Origin: Pantoea sp050157905 | Lineage (GTDB): Bacteria; Pseudomonadota; Gammaproteobacteria; Enterobacterales; Enterobacteriaceae | Assembly: GCF_050157905.1 (NCBI RefSeq) | Contig: NZ_JBKIWZ010000001.1 | Location: 3,720,001 to 3,784,000 of the forward strand | Direction: 5' to 3' | Length of the DNA stretch: 64,000 bases | Part shown: piece after piece, positions 34,510-43,409 of the stretch | Numbering within the stretch: position 1 is the stretch's first letter | How the letters are laid out: every line of letters begins with the position of its first letter | Notes under the pieces: generated by a model | Database searches by the model: none | What the model was told of the DNA's origin: nothing | The model's input: the letters and a program-made list of their open reading frames with translations, nothing else | Position numbers and translations under genes: made by a program

Positions 34510-35628
34510 ATGAACGACTACTCCGATGTAACACGTTTATACACTATGGAAGGCGCAACGCATCTGTATTCAAGCGAACCTGCCTTACTGACTACGGCTG
34601 ATCTTTACCAAGTCAATCGCAACCCTGCCTATCTGAAGGCATTAGAGGGCTGTAATATTTATCTTATTACTTGCCGTGAACGCATATTTATAAAGCCTGA
34701 AAACTTTTCACTGAATGGTAGAACTGTTATTGGCTCATTTCTTGTTAACAGAGTGACTGGATTCACTGAGGTACCGTTTGAGTATTACATCTCTAAAGAA
34801 ATGGTGCCAGAAGAAGATAGAATCATTGATATTGCGGTTGATTTAAACGGAACCAAACTTGTTGTAATAACTGCCAATATCAAACAGATTGTATCTGTTA
34901 GTAACTTGATCGCAGAAGCCCGTTCAAATTTGCTTCCCACCGATACTGATTTAAAAGTTATGTATGTTGGCCAGGGTATTGGGCGGAAGGGGACGCGTAC
35001 TGCTGTTGACAGATTGCGAGCTCATTCAACTTTACAACGTATTCTTGCAGAAATGAGTACTCATTTCCCAGCATCCGAAGTATTGCTGCTACTTTATCGG
35101 TTTGAGCATGGACGAACCATTATAAGCAATGGTGGCAATATGAATGTAGAGCCGCTTTCTTCAATAGCAGAAGATTCTCTTCATTTCAACAGACTAAGTA
35201 GTGTTAAATTGACTCGTGCTGATATAGTTTCTTTAGCTGAGGCGGGATTAATAAACTATTTTAAACCCGAATATAACGTTTTGATCAAGCATTCTGATTT
35301 TGCATCAAGATCACGCATGAAAATCCTTAACCGCCTTTTGAACAGTGGTATTACCGGTCTGATAATAGAGATTGGTAGTGCAAATATTCGTTCTAGAATT
35401 GGAACCGAACATGCTATACCAAAGAATCTCGCGGATTTGTATACACCTGATGCTTTAGAAGGGAAAAATATTAAGGATGCAGACATACGTAAACAATGGC
35501 AATCCGAGTTGTATATCCAGAGCCATAGTCATTGTGCCTCATTTCCTTTAACAAGCACATGTGAAAGAAATACATTTTTGCATGGAACTATATTCATGGA
35601 TAATAGTGAGATTCCATTCGGTACTTAA
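34510..35628 (+). CDS. Unknown island protein with GIY-YIG-like nuclease segment
   Basis: A 372-residue protein not recognised as a whole. Residues 155-190 (LKVMYVGQGIGRKG then AVDRLRAHSTLQRIL) look like a GIY-YIG nuclease motif, with YVGQ standing for the second strand, a following Arg, and a His further along. A later AEAGLINYFKPEYN (near residue 250) resembles the Glu and Asn end of the same fold. The first GIY strand is not evident, so the domain may be degenerate. An AGGATGG site precedes the start. It lies alone between integrase and the SIR2-HerA operon on the other strand, so it may be its own defence module. Confidence 0.5.
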   Translation: MNDYSDVTRLYTMEGATHLYSSEPALLTTADLYQVNRNPAYLKALEGCNIYLITCRERIFIKPENFSLNGRTVIGSFLVNRVTGFTEVPFEYYISKEMVPEEDRIIDIAVDLNGTKLVVITANIKQIVSVSNLIAEARSNLLPTDTDLKVMYVGQGIGRKGTRTAVDRLRAHSTLQRILAEMSTHFPASEVLLLLYRFEHGRTIISNGGNMNVEPLSSIAEDSLHFNRLSSVKLTRADIVSLAEAGLINYFKPEYNVLIKHSDFASRSRMKILNRLLNSGITGLIIEIGSANIRSRIGTEHAIPKNLADLYTPDALEGKNIKDADIRKQWQSELYIQSHSHCASFPLTSTCERNTFLHGTIFMDNSEIPFGT

Positions 35629-35808
35629 GCTAATTCAAACTGAATCCAAAGGTGAGGCCCTGCGTTATCAAGAAGTTTTTTTATAGAAGGATCTAATAAA
35701 ATATTATATTTGTTAGGCTTGGTATATAATTGCATAAGATGCATCTAACCAGATGACAATAATTATAGAAGAGAACGGGTTGTATGTGAAACAACCCGAT
35801 TGAATAGA

Positions 35809-36018
35809 TTAAACTCTCGAAAATGGAACAGCATGCTTTATATACATATTAAAAAATTGTCCCTTAGAAGGGGCTGATTTGAATTGCTCGTAAAGATGTT
35901 CATTAACATTATAGTATTGGTAAACAGCTCCATCCTTAAATTCGATTTCCATGGTTTCACTGGCGGAATCATAACCAGCAGACATAATGTTTGACGATGA
36001 TACGGCGTCGCGGTGCAT
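35809..36018 (-). CDS. KTSC domain protein
   Basis: A 69-residue protein that is almost entirely one KTSC domain (named for similarity to the C-terminus of lysyl-tRNA synthetase). Landmarks are SSNIMSAGYDSASETMEIEF, GAVYQYYNVNEHLYEQF and GQFFNMYIK. The ATG is two bases past the HerA stop codon, and a GGAGAG ribosome site sits inside the end of herA, so it is the third gene of the SIR2-HerA operon. KTSC domains are small beta folds of unknown role; a contribution to the defence system is inferred from coupling only. Confidence 0.75.
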   Translation of the reverse strand: MHRDAVSSSNIMSAGYDSASETMEIEFKDGAVYQYYNVNEHLYEQFKSAPSKGQFFNMYIKHAVPFSRV

Positions 36019-36020
36019 AT

Positions 36021-37853
36021 TTAGCTCTCCTCAGGTTCATCTTCGATTGGTGAACGGGTGATTTCAAGTTTTTGGACAACTGCGTTAGTCTGCTGACTAC
36101 GCCAAGAGGCAACCACACGGTCATAGCCTTCGGCTGAACGCCTGCTAGCCCAAGCTTGGGTGACCTTGGGATCGTTACTACGGGGTAAGTGCTTTTGGCA
36201 GGGCAAGGTAATGCGACAGCGGACAGGGAGTCGAGCAGCTTCACCGGTGATGATTGCTTCACCGGTTCTCAACACGGGCAAAAGGTCCATCAGCCCGGCT
36301 AAGTTATCCGGCAAAGTTCCTTTCACGCGCGCACGATCTACAGGATTTGATAACCGAAGCGCGATGATCGTGCCACATTGAGATAAAACGGTCTCATCTA
36401 CTTCTGCTGGTCGCTGGGATACAATCATAGCACCTACACCATATTTACGGCCTTCTTTTGCTATGCGTTTTACCACTTCAGAGGCGACTGTTCCAGCATC
36501 AGGTCCTAGATAACGGTGAGCCTCTTCCATGACCACTAAAAGAGGACGCTCTACACCTCCCTCTGATTTTTCCCGACTCCAAAAAAGTGCTTCATAAACA
36601 ATACGTAAAATAGAACCGATGAGTCGAGTCAAAACTCCGCTAGGAACTCCGGACAAATCCAATATAGTGATTTGTTTATCATGGCCGAGCCAACCTTCTA
36701 ACAGTTTGTCGAGATCTGATTTAACTGTCCCCTTTAGGTCTGGCTCCCAATCGCCAGGGTGAAGAAGAAAATCATAGCGGCGATCTAGTAGGCGAGAACG
36801 AAGTAAATTTAATGGTCTTCGAATACCTCTAGCAGCTGTGTTGGTGAATGGCCCTTTGGCGCCCATTGCATGAGGTTGATACTTTGGTGCGACCAAGTTT
36901 TCTGCATCCCCAGATTCTTCAAGTGCAGGCTCATCCCGATTTGCACCGATATAGGTGGTTGTTTCAAAATCAACTAATTCATACCAAAGTTGTTTTAAGC
37001 TAAACGGTACCGGGCTATCTACAGTAAGAGTTCTGGAATCAATGCCTGCTCTTGGATTTATTTTAATGCCCTTGTCCTTTAACTCTACAATTTTATCAGT
37101 AAAGGCAATTTCGTGAGCTTCAGAAAGCCCTCCAGTTATGAAATCTAAAAGTTCACCAGCCTCTAAAGCCCAAAAGGGAACAAATAACGGTTTTTGATCC
37201 TGGTTAGGGGTTGCACTGAAAACAGTCGATACGTCTTCCAAAGCTTTAGTGTACTCGCCATGGATGTCGAGCATAAGGATACGAGCGCCAGGTGATCCCT
37301 GGATTTCATCTTTCCGAATAATTGATCTCAGGAGGCTAGCGACAGTTGTGGATTTACCTGCCCCAGTTGACCCTAGTATTGCTGAATGGCGTGTTACAAG
37401 AGCATCTAAGGAAAGACGTACGTCAATGTTTTCCGCGCTCGCAAGATGCCCTATGCTCACTTGGTCGTCACCGATTGAACCGTAAATTCTTCTTAGATCA
37501 GCTTCAGTAACCAAGTGTACTGAGTCATTTATATTAGGATGCTGGCTTAAGCCTCTTTCAAATTGACCACCGACTGTTTCACCGGCAAGCTGGACTGTCA
37601 TCCATCTACCTGAGTCGATTTCAGAAATATCAGATTGTGATGGTGCGGCAGTGGCTCCGATCTCAGAAACGATACCAAATAGGTCCTGATAGCCTTGAGG
37701 AATTCTGACAAAACTGCCTACTTGGCCAACTCGATATGTATGTCCTTTAATGACGGCAAAACCAGAGTCTAAGGACTCTGCAAGTTTTATAGTGAGGGTG
37801 GCACCTGAAACAGCACTAACGACACCTAAATATGTCGGATCATTACCACTCAT
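36021..37853 (-). CDS. HerA-type ATPase of a SIR2-HerA defence system
   Basis: A 610-residue HerA family DNA translocase. An N-terminal beta HAS-type barrel (GVVSAVSGATLTIKL and SFVRIPQGYQDLFGIV) is followed by Walker A GSTGAGKS at 161-168, Walker B LLVVMEEAHRYLG, and the sensor MIVSQRPAEVDETVLSQC. HerA hexamers assemble with SIR2 proteins in the Nezha-type anti-phage system, where NAD is hydrolysed on infection. The ATG overlaps the SIR2 stop by 11 bases and a KTSC gene follows directly. Codon use is more AT-rich than in core genes. Confidence 0.9.
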   Translation of the reverse strand: MSGNDPTYLGVVSAVSGATLTIKLAESLDSGFAVIKGHTYRVGQVGSFVRIPQGYQDLFGIVSEIGATAAPSQSDISEIDSGRWMTVQLAGETVGGQFERGLSQHPNINDSVHLVTEADLRRIYGSIGDDQVSIGHLASAENIDVRLSLDALVTRHSAILGSTGAGKSTTVASLLRSIIRKDEIQGSPGARILMLDIHGEYTKALEDVSTVFSATPNQDQKPLFVPFWALEAGELLDFITGGLSEAHEIAFTDKIVELKDKGIKINPRAGIDSRTLTVDSPVPFSLKQLWYELVDFETTTYIGANRDEPALEESGDAENLVAPKYQPHAMGAKGPFTNTAARGIRRPLNLLRSRLLDRRYDFLLHPGDWEPDLKGTVKSDLDKLLEGWLGHDKQITILDLSGVPSGVLTRLIGSILRIVYEALFWSREKSEGGVERPLLVVMEEAHRYLGPDAGTVASEVVKRIAKEGRKYGVGAMIVSQRPAEVDETVLSQCGTIIALRLSNPVDRARVKGTLPDNLAGLMDLLPVLRTGEAIITGEAARLPVRCRITLPCQKHLPRSNDPKVTQAWASRRSAEGYDRVVASWRSQQTNAVVQKLEITRSPIEDEPEES

Positions 37854-39105
37854 TTGGGCCTTCCTCTAGCTTAACCGCATTTCTGCCGCTTCCATTAGTT
37901 TCATCCTCAGATCTATCTGGTTCATCCCTTTTCAAAGATTGTGCTATCAAGTCATTTGCTTGAGCTAATGCACAGAAGCGAGCAAAAGCTGCAAAGTCCC
38001 CTAACAAAAATTGATTTGGCTCTTTCGGCCATCGTGCTGCCCAGAAACTTTCACGAATACTTCCCCAGTTTTTAGGTAATTCCCCTGGACGCCATTTTCC
38101 TGGAACTCCCCCGATGACGGCCCCATCTGCTGCGTAGACGCTCAGATTAGGTCTGTCACTTGCTAATTTTACTGCAGGCTCTTCCTTTGCAAGATCTTGA
38201 TATTGAAACGCTAATACTGCCGTATTGGCGTTCATAGCCAAACTTTCATCAAGAACGGCACAAATATGTGCATCCCTAAATGAAAATCCAACCGTGAGCA
38301 ACAAAGAGTCGGGGGTAAGTAAAAACCTTTTAAGTCTCTCAAAGAGAGCCGAATAAGGTTGTTTTTGAGTTAGGTCATATTTTAAATGGTCTGGATATAC
38401 TAATTCGGCGGCCTCTCTCCCATGCCCTCGGACAACAGCTCCGTCTTCCAAGGCCCAACCTAGAGAACCATGCATCTTCCACAGCTTTGTCCATCGAGCT
38501 GGTAAGTCGTCGCCTGCTACTGAGACAGGGTCAAAGAAAGGCTTACTCCCTCCAGAAAATCCGTCAAAATAAGGAGAACGAACTCTTTCAAATGCTTCTT
38601 CGAAAAGAAAATCATAGTTCGTGGTGAATATTTCTACAGAATTAGAACGAACGGTACCAGTAATCCATGCGACTAAATCAGAATATGCATTACGTTCTTT
38701 TGGTAAATAAACACCGACTATTTCAGAAATTTTTTTACAAATATTTTTGCCTAGTTGTTTATACTCCTCAGAGTCTAGTCCCTCTACTTTTGTTTTCCCC
38801 AACGCTTGTTCTAATAAACGGATACGTGAAAGAACTGACTCAATATTAGCGGTACTTCCTAAATTTGTTTTTATTGCTTCGACCGCTTTCGTTTGAATCT
38901 CAGTTAACCCGGAGGTTGCTTGGAGTGTCAGTTCTTCTACGCCCGGAATAAGCGATTTACCATCCGAGTCAATTTCATTGTTATCGTTTACGCGGATTGC
39001 GAGTGGTGCTCCTGCACCGACAAGAATCCCAATACGCTTCCTACCCTGCGACAGTACCTGTCGCAGATCAGACATAAACCGATCTGGATTGTGGAACGTT
39101 TCCAT
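37843..39105 (-). CDS. SIR2-family NAD-processing defence protein
   Basis: A 420-residue protein with a SIR2-like Rossmann core. The NAD-binding GAGAP lies at residues 30-34 after RKRIGILV, FTTNYDFLFEEAF is the TNYD-type motif, and KMHGSLGW supplies the likely catalytic His. SIR2 domains in phage defence cleave NAD to starve the cell. Start at 39105 (METFHNPDRF) is chosen because AAGGGGAG lies four bases upstream; the 12-codon longer form lacks a site. The gene is translationally coupled to HerA, matching the SIR2-HerA pair. Target trigger is not deducible. Confidence 0.88.
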   Translation of the reverse strand: METFHNPDRFMSDLRQVLSQGRKRIGILVGAGAPLAIRVNDNNEIDSDGKSLIPGVEELTLQATSGLTEIQTKAVEAIKTNLGSTANIESVLSRIRLLEQALGKTKVEGLDSEEYKQLGKNICKKISEIVGVYLPKERNAYSDLVAWITGTVRSNSVEIFTTNYDFLFEEAFERVRSPYFDGFSGGSKPFFDPVSVAGDDLPARWTKLWKMHGSLGWALEDGAVVRGHGREAAELVYPDHLKYDLTQKQPYSALFERLKRFLLTPDSLLLTVGFSFRDAHICAVLDESLAMNANTAVLAFQYQDLAKEEPAVKLASDRPNLSVYAADGAVIGGVPGKWRPGELPKNWGSIRESFWAARWPKEPNQFLLGDFAAFARFCALAQANDLIAQSLKRDEPDRSEDETNGSGRNAVKLEEGPNEW

Positions 39106-39728
39106 GGTTCTCCCCTTACTAGATGTGGCTAACGAACGCACTCCGTGTAGCCCTAAAAGTTGATAGCCTCCTGCATAGCAGTTACCCCAACAATCTATCT
39201 AATCCAAAATTCTAAACTTTAACATTCTTGGGACCAGAAAAATTTTCTTAACCGTTGAGAGAGTATTAGTAGCAGATTAAGCACTTCGGACAATATGTTC
39301 ATCTTGGATTTATTTGACTTGCTTCATGGTTGTCAATATTGGCGTGATGGAGGTCACACATTGAAGCCGCTTAGTTACGATTGAATCTAATTTAGATGAA
39401 GTGGATAGATGCTGTTTAGTTCCACAACCTTGTGGCAAGAACGTTTCATGCCCGACTTTGGGAAAACTGCCATTTTTTGTTTATGAAAACTCTGGTTGAG
39501 CTTCGTCTGCTTCCTTGCTCTACGGTAGTTGCATCAAACTTGTACCCGTTTTGGCAAAGTGTAATTAAATCAGGCTGAATTTATGAGATAATCTTGGTCA
39601 ATGTGACTTTGCATACAGTGTCGGATGCCCGCTTAAAGACTAACTATTATGGGGTTTCCACTTGTCAGTCCTGGCCATTAAGGCGATGGACTTAGATTGT
39701 TTTTCATAAGAAAAAGAGAATGCATTAC
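39106..39728. other. Divergent region between SIR2-HerA and type I restriction operons
   Basis: About 620 bases with no convincing gene on either strand. It must carry the promoters of both divergent defence operons. No repeat array, hairpin or tRNA-like structure stands out. Confidence 0.5.
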
Positions 39729-41333
39729 ATGGCCAAATTACCAACCAAGAAAGCTAGCAAAGGCTTCGAAGAGACTCTTTGGGATACTGCCAATCAACTG
39801 CGTGGCAGCGTGGAATCCTCCGAGTACAAGCACGTAGTGTTGAGCTTGGTATTCCTGAAATTTATCAGTGACAAATTCGAAGCCAAGCGTAAGCAGTTAA
39901 TTGATAACGGACAGGAAGCCTTTGTCGATATGGATGTTTTCTATCAGCAGGATAACGTCTTCTTCCTACCGCCAGAAGCCCGTTGGTCTTATGTCAAAGC
40001 CCGAGCGAAGCAAGATGACATCGCGGTGATTATCGATACGGCCCTTTCTACTATAGAGAAACGCAATGCGTCGCTGACGGGTGCCTTACCTGATAACTAC
40101 TTCTCTCGTCAGGGGTTGGAGGTGAAAAGGCTCGCTTCTCTCATTGATACCATTGAGAACATAGACACCCTCGCCAACGAATGCGATCTGACCGAAGAGG
40201 ATCTCGTGGGCCGCGTCTACGAGTATTTCCTTGGCAAGTTTGCTGCCAGCGAAGGTAAAGGTGGTGGAGAGTTCTATACCCCTAAAGCAGTGGTGACTTT
40301 GCTTGCTGAAATGCTCGAACCCTATCAAGGTAAGATCTATGATCCCTGTTGTGGCTCAGGCGGTATGTTCGTGCAGTCCCTAAAATTTGTTGAAAGTCAT
40401 CAGGGTAAAAGCAAGGATATAGCCATCTACGGCCAGGAATTGACCAGTACCACCTACAAGCTGGCCAAGATGAACCTGGCAGTGCGCGGCCTCTCCGGTA
40501 ATCTGGGAGAGCGTCCGGCTGATACCTTTTTTGCCGATCAGCACCCGGACCTCAAGGCCGATTTTATCATGGCCAATCCACCGTTTAACTTGAAGGACTG
40601 GCGCAACGAAGCGGAGCTCACCAACGATCCACGTTTTGCAGGTTTTCGCACTCCTCCTACCGGCAATGCTAACTATGCTTGGATCCTGCACATGCTCTCC
40701 AAGCTGAGTGAAGACGGTACTGCAGGCTTTGTGCTGGCTAATGGCTCCATGAGCTCGAATACCAGCGGTGAGGGAGAGATCCGCCAAAAGCTGATTGAAG
40801 ATGACCGTATCGAATGCATGATTGCCCTGCCGGGGCAGCTGTTCTTCACCACCCAGATCCCGGTTTGTCTGTGGTTTATCAGTAAAAACAAACAAGCCAA
40901 TCCTCAATATGGTTACCGCGGCCGTCGCGAAGAGACTCTTTTTATCGACGCCCGCAATCTTGGCACTATGGTGAGCCGTACCCAAAAAGAGCTGACTAAA
41001 GAGGATATCGCCACCATCGCTGATACCTTCCACGCCTGGCGCAGTAGCGAGAGTGAACTCAAGCGTCGTATCGAATCCAACGAGATCGGTGTCGAGCAAT
41101 ATCAGGATCAGGCGGGTTTCTGTAAAGTCGCGACTCTTGATGAGATCAAAGCGAACGACTTTGTTCTCACTCCTGGACGCTATGTCGGGGCTGCTGATAT
41201 TGAGGATGATGGGATTGCTTTTGAAACTAAGATGCAGGAGCTGACCCAAACTCTTTATCAACAGTTGGATGAAGCGGCAACGCTGGATCAGGCGATTCGT
41301 GCGAATATGGAGGCATTGGGTTATGGGGAGTAA
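39729..41333 (+). CDS. hsdM: Type I restriction enzyme methylase subunit HsdM
   Basis: A 534-residue N6-adenine methyltransferase subunit. From the chosen start, motif region GEFYTPKAVV (near residue 181) is followed by the S-adenosylmethionine motif DPCCGSGGMF (205-214) and catalytic NPPF (283-286), with an alpha-helical HsdM N-terminus (WDTANQLRGSVESSEYKHVV). The start MAKLPTKK at 39729 has AAGAGA about nine bases upstream; the ATG at 39720 would sit against the ribosome site. The stop overlaps hsdS. With HsdS it methylates one strand of each half-site to protect the host. Confidence 0.96.
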   Translation: MAKLPTKKASKGFEETLWDTANQLRGSVESSEYKHVVLSLVFLKFISDKFEAKRKQLIDNGQEAFVDMDVFYQQDNVFFLPPEARWSYVKARAKQDDIAVIIDTALSTIEKRNASLTGALPDNYFSRQGLEVKRLASLIDTIENIDTLANECDLTEEDLVGRVYEYFLGKFAASEGKGGGEFYTPKAVVTLLAEMLEPYQGKIYDPCCGSGGMFVQSLKFVESHQGKSKDIAIYGQELTSTTYKLAKMNLAVRGLSGNLGERPADTFFADQHPDLKADFIMANPPFNLKDWRNEAELTNDPRFAGFRTPPTGNANYAWILHMLSKLSEDGTAGFVLANGSMSSNTSGEGEIRQKLIEDDRIECMIALPGQLFFTTQIPVCLWFISKNKQANPQYGYRGRREETLFIDARNLGTMVSRTQKELTKEDIATIADTFHAWRSSESELKRRIESNEIGVEQYQDQAGFCKVATLDEIKANDFVLTPGRYVGAADIEDDGIAFETKMQELTQTLYQQLDEAATLDQAIRANMEALGYGE

Positions 41334-42732
41334 GTGGTCTAGTTGGGCTCTTTATGAGCTGGATATTACTTTTGAAGATGGAGATAGATCTAGTCGTTAC
41401 CCTAAAGCGAATGAATTCTTAGAGTATGGTAATCATCCATTTTTAAACACAAAAAATATTGTTGATGGAAGGTTGGATTTAAGTGAAATTAACTTTCTAT
41501 CGGATCAGAAATTTTCTGAAATTAAAAAAGGAAGAGTAAATCCGAATGATATCATCATCTCAACCAGAGGGAGCCAATTAGGTAAAGTTGCATTCTACAG
41601 TGACCATAGCTGGAGCCAGCCGCTAATAAATGCTCAACTTCTTATTATTCGTGTAAAAGATGAGCGACTTATTCCTGAGTATTTGTATCTGTTACTCAAC
41701 TCAACGGATGGAAAAAAACAAATTGAAATGTTGAAATCAGGTTCTGCTCAACCACAGTTGCCAGTAAGAGATTTAAAGAAACTTATAGTTAACCTTCCTG
41801 ATATAAATATACAAAAAAAAATATTACTATTACACAATAGCCTCGACAACAAAATTATGCTCAATCGCCAAATCAACCAGACCCTAGAACAGATGGCGCA
41901 AGCACTATTTAAATCATGGTTTGTGGACTTTGATCCCGTGATCGATAATGCGCTGGATGCGGGCTTTTTTGATCAGGGTTTAGAGTTCCCTGATGACTTG
42001 CTGCGCCGTGCTGAGGCCCGTAAAGCTGCGCGCGAAAATGCCGACTTCAAACCCTTACCGGAGGATATCCGCCAACTATTCCCTGCAGCCTTTGAGTTAT
42101 GCTCTGAACCTTCCCTGGGATTGAGGGGGTGGGTGCCCCAGACATGGGCAGTAACTACAGTTGGTGATGTATTTATTGTGAAAGGCGGCTCTACGCCGAG
42201 CACTACAAACCCTGATTTTTGGGAGGGGGGTGACATCCACTGGACCTCACCCAAAGACCTCTCGGGTAATAACGACAAAATCTTGCTGACAACTGAGCGT
42301 AAAATCACTTCAGCAGGATTGCAGAAAATCTCATCAGGATTATTACCTACGGAAACGGTACTAATGTCCTCTCGCGCACCTGTCGGCTACCTAGCTTTGA
42401 CCAAAATTCCTACAGCAATAAATCAGGGTTATATCGCAATAACTGATACAAAATTCCTGTCGCCGGAGTTTACGTTGTATTGGCTTGATTCAAACATGGA
42501 CATAATTAAAAGCATGTCCGGAGGTACCACTTTTGCAGAGATTAGCAAAAAGACGTTTCGTGGAATACAACTAGTCATTCCAAAAATTGATGTTGTAAGT
42601 TTTTTTTCGACGATAGTCGGTTCGTACTTATCCAAAATCACTAAAAATTCTGAAGAATGCAGCACGTTAGAAGACCTCAGAGATTATTTATTGCCAAAGT
42701 TAATTAATGGCGAATTCGAGGTGAATTCATGA
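41323..42732 (+). CDS. hsdS: Type I restriction specificity subunit HsdS
   Basis: A 469-residue specificity subunit that reads the two half-sites of the recognition sequence. Two target-recognition domains are visible: residues 1-190, ending in a conserved helix (KKILLLHNSLDNKIMLNRQINQTLEQMAQALFKSWF region), and residues about 265-460 (WAVTTVGDVFIVKGGSTPS to LEDLRDYLLPKLINGE). AT-rich stretches within both domains suggest recent exchange. The ATG at 41323 overlaps the end of hsdM by 11 bases. The next gene starts four bases before this stop. The recognition sequence cannot be inferred. Confidence 0.95.
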   Translation: MGSKWSSWALYELDITFEDGDRSSRYPKANEFLEYGNHPFLNTKNIVDGRLDLSEINFLSDQKFSEIKKGRVNPNDIIISTRGSQLGKVAFYSDHSWSQPLINAQLLIIRVKDERLIPEYLYLLLNSTDGKKQIEMLKSGSAQPQLPVRDLKKLIVNLPDINIQKKILLLHNSLDNKIMLNRQINQTLEQMAQALFKSWFVDFDPVIDNALDAGFFDQGLEFPDDLLRRAEARKAARENADFKPLPEDIRQLFPAAFELCSEPSLGLRGWVPQTWAVTTVGDVFIVKGGSTPSTTNPDFWEGGDIHWTSPKDLSGNNDKILLTTERKITSAGLQKISSGLLPTETVLMSSRAPVGYLALTKIPTAINQGYIAITDTKFLSPEFTLYWLDSNMDIIKSMSGGTTFAEISKKTFRGIQLVIPKIDVVSFFSTIVGSYLSKITKNSEECSTLEDLRDYLLPKLINGEFEVNS

Positions 42733-43409
42733 CACAAAATGCATTTCGCCTCAGCCTGAGTACAAAAGCGATAGCGGGGACAGATTCTGCTATTCATCTT
42801 ATTGAGCAGAAAGAGAGATTAGAGGCAGCTATCCAAGCTCAAGATTCTGCTCTGTCGATCGACCTGTCAAAGGCTTTCCTTGAGTCAATTTTTAAAACCA
42901 TAATTTCAGACCGATTGGAAGAACCAGACTTACGTAAAGAATTTTTTCCTCTTTTTAGGGATGTAAAGGATCGGTTGCCATTCAGTGACGATGAGGATAT
43001 TGCTGAAAAAATTTCTCGGCTCGCAGGATCAATCGTAAGTGTAACTAATGAGCTACGTAATAGACATGGGGCAGCTTCCCATGGAAGTGATGGTTATCAC
43101 CAAAGCGCTCTGCGCATGGGCGATGTGGAATTTATAGCTTCTTCAGTTGATGGCCTGGCAGCATTTCTTTATAAAAAACATCGTGAAACACTTGAGCCTG
43201 ATAACCATTATCGTATTCGATATGAGGATTACCCTGATTTCAATGACTGGCTTGACGGTCAATTTGATGGTTTTTCAATGCGTTTATCCGAGAAAATAGC
43301 TATAGAATACCTCGCAAGTCAAATGCTATTTGAGCAAGATCCTGCCACTTATAGGGAGATGTTACTTCAATATACCTCTACAGAAGAATCGGAGGATGAA
43401 GATGACTAG
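42729..43409 (+). CDS. Abortive-infection family (Abi_C-like) protein inside the hsd operon
   Basis: A 226-residue soluble protein. The central segment SIVSVTNELRNRHGAASHGS matches the abortive infection C-terminal (Abi_C) pattern, in which an Arg-Asn pair, His and Gly are kept, and which is often HEPN-like. The N-terminal half is helical (AIHLIEQKERLEAAIQ) and the end is acidic (TSTEESEDEDD). ATG overlaps the hsdS stop by four bases and its own stop overlaps hsdR by eight, so it is made together with the restriction complex. It may act as a back-up suicide function or regulate the enzyme. Confidence 0.72.
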   Translation: MTQNAFRLSLSTKAIAGTDSAIHLIEQKERLEAAIQAQDSALSIDLSKAFLESIFKTIISDRLEEPDLRKEFFPLFRDVKDRLPFSDDEDIAEKISRLAGSIVSVTNELRNRHGAASHGSDGYHQSALRMGDVEFIASSVDGLAAFLYKKHRETLEPDNHYRIRYEDYPDFNDWLDGQFDGFSMRLSEKIAIEYLASQMLFEQDPATYREMLLQYTSTEESEDEDD

